From Shewanella sp. c952 (GTDB taxonomy: Bacteria > Pseudomonadota > Gammaproteobacteria > Enterobacterales > Shewanellaceae): a DNA stretch of 58,612 nt. The position numbers and the translations under genes are program-made. This document shows positions 47,054 through 55,959 of this stretch, piece by piece. Location: NCBI RefSeq assembly GCF_019654975.1, contig NZ_BPEW01000029.1, positions 1-58,612 on the forward strand, read 5' to 3'. How positions within the stretch are numbered: position 1 is the stretch's first letter; every line of letters starts with the position of its first letter. The notes beneath the pieces were generated by a model, which saw nothing but the letters and a program-made list of their open reading frames with translations, did not search any database and was not told the DNA's origin.

Positions 47054-48877
47054 ATGGAACACGAGACTATAGAGACGATTAACAGGTTGATTTCAACTCT
47101 TCCGGAGGAAAATAATACCCGAGCACAGTTAGAGAACTTCTCAGAACTCTATGAGATTAGCCGCGATTATTTGGCTGACCTTAATCATAATATTGCATTT
47201 ATTGGCAATGTAGGCGCAGGTAAAACTACGGCTATTTGTCACCTTTTGGGTTTGATTCACAACGGAGTTCCATTGCTCAGCACTGGTTCCGGACGAACTA
47301 CGCTTTGCGAAGTACAATTGAAATCTGGATCTGCATTAAAAGTTGAACTCGTACCTCACAGTGATAAAGAGGTCTATGCATACTTATTAGAGTTTGCTCA
47401 ATATTTAATGCCTGGAAATGGCGATGAGAGTGATAGAGAAAGTTTCAAGTTAAGCGCCGAAGTTGATAGGGCGTTGAGAAACATGTTAGATCTTAAATGC
47501 ATAAGAAAAGACAAAAATGGTAATAAGGTACGTATTGATAAAGCGAAAGTTCTAGCTGGAAAATTCTCATCAGCGATAGAGTTGTTTGATGAGTTTAAAC
47601 GTCTAATTATGTTAGATAAAAGAACAGTTACAAGGCATGTTTTTGATGGTGAACAGAACGGTATGAGTTGGATGCATGAGACGTTTAAAAACATTAACTC
47701 AGGTCTGAAAGGTAATGTGAGTCTGCCCAAGAAGATGATCCTAACAATTCCAGATCTTACTTTTACTAATTCAGATGTGTCTATTACTATCGTCGATACT
47801 AAAGGGGTTGACCAGATCGCTAATAGACATGATTTGGATTCTTACCTGAACGACGATAGAACAATATGTGTGCTTTGTACTCGGTTCAATGATGCTCCTG
47901 ATAAAACTACAATGAACCTACTTGATTTTGCGAGTAAAGCTGGATTAGAGAATCGCATCAGTCTTGAAACAATTCTTCTCATTTTAGAAAGAAACGGAGA
48001 GGCTAAAGATGTTATGGATTACGATGGTACTGTCGCTAACACTGAAGATGGAAGAGAAGTAAGAATTGAGCAGGTTACCAATGTTGTTGACCAATCTCGT
48101 GGTATCAAAGAGCTCTGTATGCCTTGTTTTGATGCTAAATTAGATTCTCCTTGTGATGTGTTGGAACTCGTAGAGAATAAAGTAACTGGGTTAAGGAAAG
48201 CACATATACGAAAGCTAAATCAAATTACAGAAGCAGTAAATGCTATCGAGCGAGAGTTGACCTCTAATTCTTCAAGTGAAGCAAAAAATGATGTAAGGCA
48301 AACTTTGGAACCGTGGATTCAAAAGTCTCAAAGAAGTAAGCCAACAATAGACAAATACTTTAAAGAACTAATTAATACCATACTCGGTAGAACAACTTAT
48401 GCTGCAAGTGTACGTGCAAGCGTTAATAGAGATGGAGACTGGCATCGCCTTGATTATTATCAAATACTTGCAGTTGCTTCTCGTTCTCAGTGTGTAAAGG
48501 AAACAGAAGTTTTATGTTCAGAGTTAAATACGCTTGTGAACAATATGCTGTCGAATAACAGGTTGCAGCCTGCTTACATGTTGCTTGAGCAGATAAAAAA
48601 TACAACAGATCTTAGGCTAAAAAAACTAAGAAATGTGGCATACCTTTTGGGACGTAGTGCTTATCAGTCTGAACTTGAAAAAGATACGGAATTTTGGAAG
48701 TTACTAAATAGCCAATGGGGAAAAGGACCTGGTTACAAACAGAGAGTTGCTAGCAATACTAACGAATGGTTTTTGAATGTTAATTATTCAGAAATTGAGC
48801 TGAAAGTCGTTAGAGAGGTCGCTTTATTGTGGGATGAATATGTACATGAAATAAAGAGCATTGTGGGAGTTAAGTAA
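47054..48877 (+). CDS. P-loop GTPase-like protein, possible defence gene
   Basis: A 607-residue protein. Near the N-terminus is a clear P-loop, GNVGAGKTT at residues 51-59 with Lys57, preceded by a beta strand (NIAFI). A second nucleotide motif, VDTKGVD (Asp248 to Gly251, the DxxG switch), follows strand VSITI. A G4 NKxD motif is not obvious. The P-loop and DxxG lie almost 190 residues apart, so a large insertion sits inside the G domain. The C-terminal half is helical (about 380-600) without membrane segments. It is reminiscent of dynamin-like GTPases, but I do not recognise the family. Start ATG 47054 with AGGGG. It is the first gene of the island and has its own transcript. Confidence 0.85.
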   Translation: MEHETIETINRLISTLPEENNTRAQLENFSELYEISRDYLADLNHNIAFIGNVGAGKTTAICHLLGLIHNGVPLLSTGSGRTTLCEVQLKSGSALKVELVPHSDKEVYAYLLEFAQYLMPGNGDESDRESFKLSAEVDRALRNMLDLKCIRKDKNGNKVRIDKAKVLAGKFSSAIELFDEFKRLIMLDKRTVTRHVFDGEQNGMSWMHETFKNINSGLKGNVSLPKKMILTIPDLTFTNSDVSITIVDTKGVDQIANRHDLDSYLNDDRTICVLCTRFNDAPDKTTMNLLDFASKAGLENRISLETILLILERNGEAKDVMDYDGTVANTEDGREVRIEQVTNVVDQSRGIKELCMPCFDAKLDSPCDVLELVENKVTGLRKAHIRKLNQITEAVNAIERELTSNSSSEAKNDVRQTLEPWIQKSQRSKPTIDKYFKELINTILGRTTYAASVRASVNRDGDWHRLDYYQILAVASRSQCVKETEVLCSELNTLVNNMLSNNRLQPAYMLLEQIKNTTDLRLKKLRNVAYLLGRSAYQSELEKDTEFWKLLNSQWGKGPGYKQRVASNTNEWFLNVNYSEIELKVVREVALLWDEYVHEIKSIVGVK

Positions 48878-49086
48878 CTAGTGCAATGTACTCAATTGAA
48901 TGTAATTGGTTGCGTCATACAGATTTTGACTACGGCGATATAACTCTATGTTAAGTTGTTTGAGATCAATTTGTGACCAACCATTTATGTTTGAAGCAAA
49001 ATATAGGTTAGTCCAGCTCTTTATGGCACAATCCAAACGGGCATAACTGTCCGAAACTGTTTGTTATCTTCTAAGAAGGACCTGGA

Positions 49087-51561
49087 TTGGCGATGAGCAT
49101 TAATAAAGCAAAGTTGACTGAAACGGATATCATCACAAAGTTCATCATGCCAGCCATTACTGATGCAGGTTGGGATGATATGACGCAAATTCGCCAAGAG
49201 GTGAAACTGCGTGATGGTAAAGTGATTGTGCGTGGCCAATTAGGTGTGCGTAAAACCGTTAAGTCGGCTGATATTGTGCTCTACCATAAACCGAGCATGC
49301 CGCTTGCTGTTATTGAAGCTAAAGCCAATAAGCATGAAGTTGGTAAAGGTATGCAGCAAGGGTTGGATTATGCACGCTTGCTTGAAGTGCCTTTCATCTT
49401 TGCCTCCAACGGTGATGGTTTTATCTTTCATGATAAAACCAAACTAGGTACCGCTGAAGCACACAACCTAGAATCAGAAATTCGCTTAGAAGACTTTCCA
49501 TCGCCACAAGAATTATGGGCTAAATACTGTATTTGGAAAGGTTACACCGAATCACAGCTGCCGATTATTAACCAAGAATACTATGACGATGGCAGCGGTA
49601 AACACCCTCGCTATTATCAACTACAAGCCATCAATAAAACCATAGAAGCAATATCATCAGGTAAAGATCGTGTTCTTTTGGTGATGGCTACCGGTACAGG
49701 TAAAACCTACACCGCATTTCAAATCATTTGGCGTTTATGGAAGTCTCGCGCTAAAAAGCGAATCTTGTTCTTGGCCGACCGTAATATTCTAGTAGACCAA
49801 ACCCGTATTAATGACTTTCAGCCATTTGGTCAATCAATGACCAAGATCACGGGCAGAACAGTAGACCCGTCATATGAAATCCATCTGGCGTTATACCAAG
49901 CATTAACAGGTCCAGAAGAAAGCCAAAAAGCCTTTAAACAAGTTGATCCAGACTTCTTCGACTTAATCATCATCGACGAGTGCCATAGAGGGAGCGCCGC
50001 TGATGACAGTGCATGGCGTGAAATTCTTGAATACTTCGACAGTGCAGCGCAAGTTGGTTTAACGGCCACACCTAAAGAAACCGATGAAGTATCTAACTCT
50101 GATTACTTTGGTGAATCGGCCTATACCTATTCGCTTAAAGAAGGTATTGAAGATGGTTTCTTAGCACCTTATAAAGTGGTGCGTGTAGACATTGATGTTG
50201 ATTTGCAAGGCTGGCGACCCACTAAAGGTCAGATTGATAATCAAGGCGAAATCATTGAAGACCGCATCTATAACCAAAAAGACTTTGATCGCACCATGGT
50301 TATTGATGAACGAACGACACTTGTTGCCGAAACCATCACCAACTATCTAAAACGTACCGACCCAATGGCTAAAACCATTGTGTTCTGTAATGACATTGAC
50401 CACGCAGACCGTATGCGCCGTGCTCTCGCTAATCTCAATCCAGAGCAAATGGCCAAGAACGAAAAATACGTCATGAAGATCACCGGTGATGATGAGTTAG
50501 GTAAAGCCCAGCTCGATAACTTCATCAATCCCAAAAAGTCCTATCCCGTTATTGCCACAACCTCAGAGTTAATGAGCACTGGTGTTGATGCTAAAACCTG
50601 TAAGCTGGTGGTACTGGACCAAAACATACAATCCATGACCAAGTTTAAACAGATCATTGGTCGTGGTACACGTATTGACGACAGATACGGCAAGCTATGG
50701 TTCACCATTCTAGATTTCAAAAAAGCCACTGAATTGTTTGCTGATGAACGCTTTGACGGTACACCTGAGAAAGTCATTAAGGCCACGCCAGACGATATTA
50801 AAGATGAAGAGATTGATATCGACTCAATTGGCGATTCAATAATTGATGCAGATGAAGAAAATACCGATGCTGAGCTGGCAACTGATGAGCATAGCACTGA
50901 TAACAATCAAGATGACACAGTAAAAGAACCCCAAGGTGATGGCAGTTATGACGGTGAATGGGCTGACGATGAACCGCAAAAGATTAACAAATACCGTGTA
51001 TCGGGAGTCAGCGTCAGTAAGGTCGCTGAGCGCGTGCAGTACTACGACAGCGACGGTAAATTGGTGACCGAATCTTTTAAAGATTACACCTGTAAAACCA
51101 TGGCTAAACAGTTTGGCTCGCTTGATGAATTTGTCAAACGTTGGAACGAGTCTGACCGCAAACAAGCCATCATTGATGAACTCGCCAATGAAGGCATTAT
51201 CTGGCAAGCACTAGAGGAAGAAGTGGGTAAAGACATGGACCCATTTGATATGATCTGTCACGTGGTATATGACCAACCGCCACTAACACGCGCTGAACGC
51301 GCCAATAATGTCAAAAAACGCAATTATTTCACTAAATATTCCGATACAGCACAAGCTGTTTTAGAGAATCTACTGATAAAATACGCCGACGTTGGCGTGC
51401 AAGAAATCGAATCCATGCAAGTGCTCAAAGTGCAGCCATTTAACGAAATTGGCAGCCTAAGTGAGATTGTCAAAAAAGGCTTTGGGGGCAAACCTCAGTA
51501 TGAGCAAGCCATTAAAGAATTAGAAGCAGAGATTTATCAAAACCACCAGCAATCAGCATAA
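49087..51561 (+). CDS. hsdR: Type I restriction enzyme, R subunit
   Basis: An 824-residue motor-nuclease subunit of the EcoEI-like (type IB) class. The N-terminal nuclease has the PD-(D/E)xK core: SADIVLYHK, then VIEAKA with Glu77 and Lys79. The SF2 helicase follows: Walker A ATGTGKT (201-207), DECH at 297-300, motif III LTATP, and motif VI QIIGRGTRID. A Glu/Asp-rich linker (about 575-625) leads to a C-terminal domain that binds the methylase. The start is TTG at 49087, six bases after AAGGA; an ATG two codons in is less well placed. It is separated from hsdM by 2.9 kb of other genes. Confidence 0.95.
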   Translation: MAMSINKAKLTETDIITKFIMPAITDAGWDDMTQIRQEVKLRDGKVIVRGQLGVRKTVKSADIVLYHKPSMPLAVIEAKANKHEVGKGMQQGLDYARLLEVPFIFASNGDGFIFHDKTKLGTAEAHNLESEIRLEDFPSPQELWAKYCIWKGYTESQLPIINQEYYDDGSGKHPRYYQLQAINKTIEAISSGKDRVLLVMATGTGKTYTAFQIIWRLWKSRAKKRILFLADRNILVDQTRINDFQPFGQSMTKITGRTVDPSYEIHLALYQALTGPEESQKAFKQVDPDFFDLIIIDECHRGSAADDSAWREILEYFDSAAQVGLTATPKETDEVSNSDYFGESAYTYSLKEGIEDGFLAPYKVVRVDIDVDLQGWRPTKGQIDNQGEIIEDRIYNQKDFDRTMVIDERTTLVAETITNYLKRTDPMAKTIVFCNDIDHADRMRRALANLNPEQMAKNEKYVMKITGDDELGKAQLDNFINPKKSYPVIATTSELMSTGVDAKTCKLVVLDQNIQSMTKFKQIIGRGTRIDDRYGKLWFTILDFKKATELFADERFDGTPEKVIKATPDDIKDEEIDIDSIGDSIIDADEENTDAELATDEHSTDNNQDDTVKEPQGDGSYDGEWADDEPQKINKYRVSGVSVSKVAERVQYYDSDGKLVTESFKDYTCKTMAKQFGSLDEFVKRWNESDRKQAIIDELANEGIIWQALEEEVGKDMDPFDMICHVVYDQPPLTRAERANNVKKRNYFTKYSDTAQAVLENLLIKYADVGVQEIESMQVLKVQPFNEIGSLSEIVKKGFGGKPQYEQAIKELEAEIYQNHQQSA

Positions 51562-51648
51562 TGATATCCGCCAAGGCACACCTGCCAAAGGTTAGGCCGT
51601 TGGCGAGTATATAACCCGTGTAACCATTAGTTAAGGTGTAGTTGAAAT

Positions 51649-53004
51649 ATGTTCCAAAGCTTAAAGCGAACAGCTTCCATCAACGCTTTTAAGCAGATTA
51701 ATTTTGAGCTCTTACTGGTACTAATTTTTACTAGTTTAATACCACTTATTTATTCAACCACTCGAATCCATTTTTTAGGTAACTTACCTGAACCTTGGTC
51801 GTTTAGCATTGCAGCGCAAGTTGCATGGCTGAATGTGGGTTATGAGGTGTTAGCAGAAGCTTTATTATTGCCTTTTGCTTACATACTAGGGCAAGTACGA
51901 AAACAGCCGAAAGCTTACAATATTCGTATTTCTACAGGTTTAATAGTACTGCTACTTGCCTATGCCATTGTCACAGTTTTAGTCGCCATATTCACACCGC
52001 AACTGGTGAAAGGCATGCAGCAGCAAACGACACTTGTCGCACAAACCGTCAGCTATATCAGGCTCGAAGCACTCGGTATTTTCATATCGAGTGTATTTTC
52101 ATTTGCTAGCTTAGTATTGGTACTGAAAAATAAAAAGGTGCTAATTTACAAACTTCTGATCCTTCAAACGGTGTTAATCATCCTTGGTGACAGCTTGTTT
52201 GTGAGTCATTTATCGTTTTCATACCAGCTTGGGGTAAATGGCATCGCATGGACAAACATCATCACCCATTGCATCTTGGCTGGCATATCTATTGTTTACC
52301 TTTCGAGTAAAGGGTTATCAATAAATCGAATACATTTTATTGGGCAGTCATGGCTCAAAGAGTGGTTACGGGTAGGCTGGAAATCAGGATTAGAGTCATT
52401 AGTGCGTAATACCGCATTTGTGGTGATGATTTTACAGCTAGTCAATCAAGTGCAGCAGGCTGGTACCTATTGGCTAACCAACCAATTCATTTGGGGTTGG
52501 TTGCTATTACCTATTCTGGCTATAGGGCAGCTGGTTAAGCGAGATGCTGCCAACAATAATGGCTTAAGTACAGATAAAATTAACGGCTATATGCTACTGG
52601 TGTTGGCCTTTGTCCTGTTGTGGTTATGCTCTACAGCGGGGTGGCAGTTATTTATCAGCCAAGTGATGGGGATAGAACAATCACAAGCCGTGGCTCAGTT
52701 AGCATTGCTGATGCTCGGGTTCTACATTATCTTTGCTTTTAATCATGTCATTGATAGCTACTTTTATGGCATTGGTCGTACCGACTTAATGTTGTATCAA
52801 TCGCTAATCGTTAACACTTTTTTCTATGGTAGTGCGTTTGTTGCTTATCAATTTGGCTGGTTTATTCCGTCACTCATTAAAATTGCCATTATGTTTGGTA
52901 TTGGTATGACAATCGATGCGTTTATTACTGCTTACCTGTACTACCGGTTAATTAAAGCCCGCCAATCTCAGATGATTAACATTGTAGCTTGTGCTAATAA
53001 GTAA
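51649..53004 (+). CDS. MATE-like multidrug/polysaccharide-type membrane transporter
   Basis: A 451-residue protein with about twelve hydrophobic helices arranged in two bundles, consistent with the MATE/MOP exporter fold. The N-terminal segments (FELLLVLIFTSLIPLIYSTT, AWLNVGYEVLAEALLLPFAY) fit the family only loosely, and the substrate cannot be inferred. It follows hsdR by 87 bases on the same strand and is the only transporter in the restriction locus. It could be a passenger gene or may take part in the defence phenotype. The TM pattern is clear; the family name is moderately sure. Confidence 0.75.
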   Translation: MFQSLKRTASINAFKQINFELLLVLIFTSLIPLIYSTTRIHFLGNLPEPWSFSIAAQVAWLNVGYEVLAEALLLPFAYILGQVRKQPKAYNIRISTGLIVLLLAYAIVTVLVAIFTPQLVKGMQQQTTLVAQTVSYIRLEALGIFISSVFSFASLVLVLKNKKVLIYKLLILQTVLIILGDSLFVSHLSFSYQLGVNGIAWTNIITHCILAGISIVYLSSKGLSINRIHFIGQSWLKEWLRVGWKSGLESLVRNTAFVVMILQLVNQVQQAGTYWLTNQFIWGWLLLPILAIGQLVKRDAANNNGLSTDKINGYMLLVLAFVLLWLCSTAGWQLFISQVMGIEQSQAVAQLALLMLGFYIIFAFNHVIDSYFYGIGRTDLMLYQSLIVNTFFYGSAFVAYQFGWFIPSLIKIAIMFGIGMTIDAFITAYLYYRLIKARQSQMINIVACANK

Positions 53005-53041
53005 CGAAATCAAAGGGGGGAGTGCCCCTTTGATTGTACAA

Positions 53042-53374
53042 TTAGTTGTCCAGCTCACCAGAAAGCTCTGTAAGAACAATTGTAATCTCATCATTTAAGC
53101 AGCTATGACTAACAAATTGACTTCGAACCTTATCAAGGTTGAGTGCTTGATAACTAGGCTGTTCTGCTAATATATCAAGGTATGAATCTAACACTTCCTC
53201 TTTGGTCGTTTTTCGTTGTAGCTGCTTCTTAATGTTCTCAGCAAGCTTTTGCTCAGCCTCTTTATCAAAATCATCATAAAGCGCTTCATAAACTAACTCC
53301 GCAAACTTGTTAATACTCAGGTTTAGTTTTTGCAGTAACACTTTTATTTGTTTTTGTTTTAGTTCTGTCCCCAT
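53042..53374 (-). CDS. Small hypothetical protein, possibly a regulator
   Basis: About 110 residues, highly charged, with Lys/Glu-rich helices. The N-terminus (KQKQIKVLLQKLNLSINKFAEL) could be a short helix-turn-helix of the kind that begins Cro/XRE-like proteins. No Cys motif or membrane segment is seen. I chose ATG 53374; a GTG at 53386 is in frame. It runs against the neighbouring genes and is divergent from the small-protein pair at 53454. It might autoregulate that pair. Confidence 0.65.
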   Translation of the reverse strand: MGTELKQKQIKVLLQKLNLSINKFAELVYEALYDDFDKEAEQKLAENIKKQLQRKTTKEEVLDSYLDILAEQPSYQALNLDKVRSQFVSHSCLNDEITIVLTELSGELDN

Positions 53375-53453
53375 TGGTCCCCACACCCTATGTCATTCTG
53401 TGCCTGTCTTAGCGAAGACACTAATTAAATTAACCAGTAAAAAGGAATTAAAC

Positions 53454-53603
53454 ATGACTAAAAGTAAAACCCCAATGACACCTGAAGCCGCTGCTCGCAT
53501 TCACTCAGGCACAGCCAAGCAAAATGGTGGCAAGGTAGACAAAGGTAGTTTTGGTGCTCGTGCACAACGTGCAGCAGAAACCAACAAAAAGTCAGGCAAA
53601 TAA
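53454..53603 (+). CDS. Tiny SMP-like (seed maturation protein motif) protein
   Basis: A 49-residue basic protein behind a strong ribosome site (AAAGGA at 53441-53446). It resembles the short SMP repeat family: PEAAARIHSGTAKQNGGKVD then GSFGARAQRAAE. Such small proteins are disordered and Gly/Ala/Lys-rich. The role is unknown. The frame is open upstream, but only this ATG has a ribosome site. It forms a pair with the next gene, 10 bases downstream. Confidence 0.75.
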   Translation: MTKSKTPMTPEAAARIHSGTAKQNGGKVDKGSFGARAQRAAETNKKSGK

Positions 53604-53613
53604 GGAGATTACC

Positions 53614-53745
53614 ATGAACAAATCAACACCCAAATCAAACTCTAAAGCACCGGCAACATCTCGCCCAAGTAACAACCCCAACTACCCTAGCACAACAGGT
53701 AAACCGTCTGGCAAAAGTCGAGGTAACGTCCCAAAGGGTAAGTAA
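53614..53745 (+). CDS. Tiny Ser/Pro/Lys-rich disordered protein
   Basis: A 43-residue protein with AAGGAG at 53602-53607 and ATG at 53614. The sequence is low-complexity (SNSKAPATSRPSNNPNYPST, then TGKPSGKSRGNVPKGK), almost free of hydrophobic residues and strongly basic. It is probably co-translated with the SMP-like gene and precedes a terminator. Function unknown. Confidence 0.7.
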   Translation: MNKSTPKSNSKAPATSRPSNNPNYPSTTGKPSGKSRGNVPKGK

Positions 53746-53770
53746 AACGATGTAACGTTAAATTCGACTA

Positions 53771-53799
53771 AAGCGGTCACCATTGGTGACCGCTTGTTT
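53771..53799. terminator. Terminator after the tiny-protein pair
   Basis: An 11-base perfect stem (AAGCGGTCACC / GGTGACCGCTT) with an ATT loop is followed by G and three T. It sits between the small-protein pair and the convergent zinc-ribbon gene and may serve both. Confidence 0.8.
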
Positions 53800-53808
53800 A
53801 CCTATAAA

Positions 53809-54213
53809 TTATCGGCAGCTCTTAGCATTCTGACGAAAAATAGGAACAAAGCCTTTCACATTGTCTTTATAGTCAGCATAAGGATAATCTTCCTGAGTAT
53901 CTTTAAGCGCGCATAGGCAAGCATCGCGCTTGCTGAGATAGTTGCTTTTAGAAATAGAATTTGTACTTCCATTAATACAGCTATCCAGCAACGCATATTC
54001 CACCGCTATTGGGTAACGCTCACCATAGCCTTTAATCTCATCATTGAGAGTATGAAAGCCAACATAAGTTAAAAGGGCGAGCGCAGTGCCTGTTATGATT
54101 TTTCGTTTAGAAAATTCAAAACCTTTGTAGTCTTTCTCACACTTCTTACAGCGTATGTTTTCAGCGTACTCGATTTTATTATCTTCGCTGCAATGGGGGC
54201 ATTCAATAATCAT
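53809..54213 (-). CDS. Zinc-ribbon protein with one membrane helix
   Basis: A 134-residue protein. The N-terminal ribbon has Cys5-x2-Cys8 and Cys22-x2-Cys25 (IECPHCSED, IRCKKCEK). A membrane helix follows (about 37-55, IITGTALALLTYVGFHTL). The C-terminal half has four further Cys (LDSC, DACLC, KSC) and would lie on the far side of the membrane, where they could form disulfides. I do not recognise the family. It is convergent with the preceding pair, and its 5' end faces the 21-residue peptide gene. Confidence 0.7.
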   Translation of the reverse strand: MIIECPHCSEDNKIEYAENIRCKKCEKDYKGFEFSKRKIITGTALALLTYVGFHTLNDEIKGYGERYPIAVEYALLDSCINGSTNSISKSNYLSKRDACLCALKDTQEDYPYADYKDNVKGFVPIFRQNAKSCR

Positions 54214-54371
54214 GGGACACCACTAACTTTCATCCTTGTTAATCAGTTGTTTGGCAATTATTTAATCATAGTTAATTGATTACTGCATACGTTTATATCT
54301 CATTTTTAAAAATGCTTCTAATAATAACCGAGCAGTCAACTCTGTAATTTATCGAGCAGGAGAGTTTCATC

Positions 54372-54437
54372 ATGTTTATGAGCCTTTTATGGCTTATTAT
54401 TCAGTGTATTGATGTAGTGTTTTTGCTACTATCCTAA
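54372..54437 (+). CDS. 21-residue hydrophobic peptide with strong ribosome site
   Basis: A short frame, ATG 54372 to TAA 54435-54437, preceded by AGGAGAG at 54358-54364 with a 7-base spacing, one of the best ribosome sites in the window. The peptide begins MFMSLLWLII and ends VVFLLLS, a single membrane helix with one Gln-Cys and one Asp near its centre. It ends 28 bases before hsdM. It resembles the small membrane toxins of type I toxin-antitoxin systems in size and composition, but no antisense RNA could be established. It might instead be an hsdM leader peptide. Confidence 0.55.
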   Translation: MFMSLLWLIIQCIDVVFLLLS

Positions 54438-54465
54438 GCAGTTTTTTTGTATTCAGGAAAGTTTT

Positions 54466-55959
54466 ATGTCTATCAGTTCAGCAGTTAAATCCATCCAAGA
54501 TATTATGCGTAAAGATGCTGGGGTCGATGGTGATGCACAGCGCCTAGGGCAAATGTCTTGGTTACTCTTCTTAAAAGTGTTTGATGCCCAAGAAGAAGAG
54601 TTGGAGCTTGAACTAGACGATTACCGTGAGCCAATCCCTGAAGAGTTTTTATGGCGCAATTGGGCGGCAGATAACCAAGGCATTACCGGTGACGAATTAC
54701 TTGAGTTTGTCAATGACGAGCTATTCCCACAGCTTAAAAGCCTGATTGCGCCAATCGACAAAAATCCCCGTGGTTATGTAGTCAAAGCCGCATTTTCTGA
54801 TGCCTTTAATTACATGAAAAACGGCACGCTACTGCGCCAAGTGATCAACAAGCTCAACGAGATTGATTTTACCGACTCAAAAGAGCGTCATCTATTTGGT
54901 GACCTTTATGAGCAAATCTTAAAAGACTTACAAAGCGCCGGTAATGCAGGTGAGTTCTATACACCACGCGCCATCACTAAGTTTATTGTTGCAGTAACTG
55001 ACCCTAAGCTTGGCGAGTCCATCATGGACCCAGCTTGTGGTACTGGCGGCTTTTTAGCATGTGCCTTTGACCATGTTAAAGCCAACTACGTTAAAACTGC
55101 GGAAGACCACCAGCAGCTACAAAAACAAATCCATGGGGTCGAGAAAAAACAACTGCCACATTTATTGTGTACCACCAATATGATGTTGCACGGCATAGAA
55201 GTACCAGTACAAATCAAACACGGCAATACCTTAAACAAGCCGCTTTCAAGTTGGGATGATCAAGTAGATGTCATCATCACCAACCCGCCATTTGGTGGCA
55301 CTGAAGAAGACGGTATTGAAAAGAACTTCCCCAGCGAGTATCAAACCCGTGAAACAGCTGATTTGTTCCTACAGCTCATTATTGAGGTCTTAGCAACGAA
55401 AGGGCGCGCTGCCGTGGTATTACCAGACGGCACCCTGTTTGGTGAAGGCGTTAAAACCAAAATCAAAAAGCTACTGTTGGATGAATGTAACCTGCACACC
55501 ATAGTGCGTTTACCTAACGGTGTATTTAACCCCTACACAGGCATTAAAACTAACATTCTGTTCTTCACTAAAGGCCAGCCAACAACTGACGTATGGTTCT
55601 ACGAGCATCCATACCCAGCAGGGGTAAAGAACTACAACAAAACCAAGCCCATGCGCTTTGAAGAGTTTGCACCTGAACTGAGCTGGTGGGGCAACGAGGC
55701 TGACGGTTTTGCGTCGCGGGTAGAGAACGAGCAAGCCTGGAAGGTGTCAATTGAAGACATCATCAAGCGTAACTACAACCTTGATATTAAAAATCAACAT
55801 GTGGGCGAGGTCATCAGTCACGACCCACAAGCATTACTCCAAGACTACGCCAAGCAGCAAGCCGATATTCAAGCCTTGCGTGATCAGCTTAAAGGTATTC
55901 TCGCGGCTGCACTGGCTCCAGCACCTGTTACTCCAGTAAAGAGCGGAGATAACAAGTAA
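54466..55959 (+). CDS. hsdM: Type I restriction enzyme, M (methylase) subunit
   Basis: A 497-residue N6-adenine methyltransferase subunit. The N-terminal HsdM domain (about 5-145, ending QILKDLQSAGNAGEFYTPRAI) precedes the catalytic core. S-adenosylmethionine motif I is DPACGTGGF (188-196) and catalytic motif IV is NPPF (273-276). The start ATG 54466 has AGGAAAG upstream. The stop overlaps the hsdS start by one base (TAATG), so M and S are made in step. It modifies the site recognised by HsdS and with HsdR forms the restriction complex. Confidence 0.96.
   Translation: MSISSAVKSIQDIMRKDAGVDGDAQRLGQMSWLLFLKVFDAQEEELELELDDYREPIPEEFLWRNWAADNQGITGDELLEFVNDELFPQLKSLIAPIDKNPRGYVVKAAFSDAFNYMKNGTLLRQVINKLNEIDFTDSKERHLFGDLYEQILKDLQSAGNAGEFYTPRAITKFIVAVTDPKLGESIMDPACGTGGFLACAFDHVKANYVKTAEDHQQLQKQIHGVEKKQLPHLLCTTNMMLHGIEVPVQIKHGNTLNKPLSSWDDQVDVIITNPPFGGTEEDGIEKNFPSEYQTRETADLFLQLIIEVLATKGRAAVVLPDGTLFGEGVKTKIKKLLLDECNLHTIVRLPNGVFNPYTGIKTNILFFTKGQPTTDVWFYEHPYPAGVKNYNKTKPMRFEEFAPELSWWGNEADGFASRVENEQAWKVSIEDIIKRNYNLDIKNQHVGEVISHDPQALLQDYAKQQADIQALRDQLKGILAAALAPAPVTPVKSGDNK

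Noticed and set aside
50836..51207. 123-codon minus-strand frame in hsdR
   Set aside because: It overlaps the conserved hsdR C-terminal part and has no support of its own.
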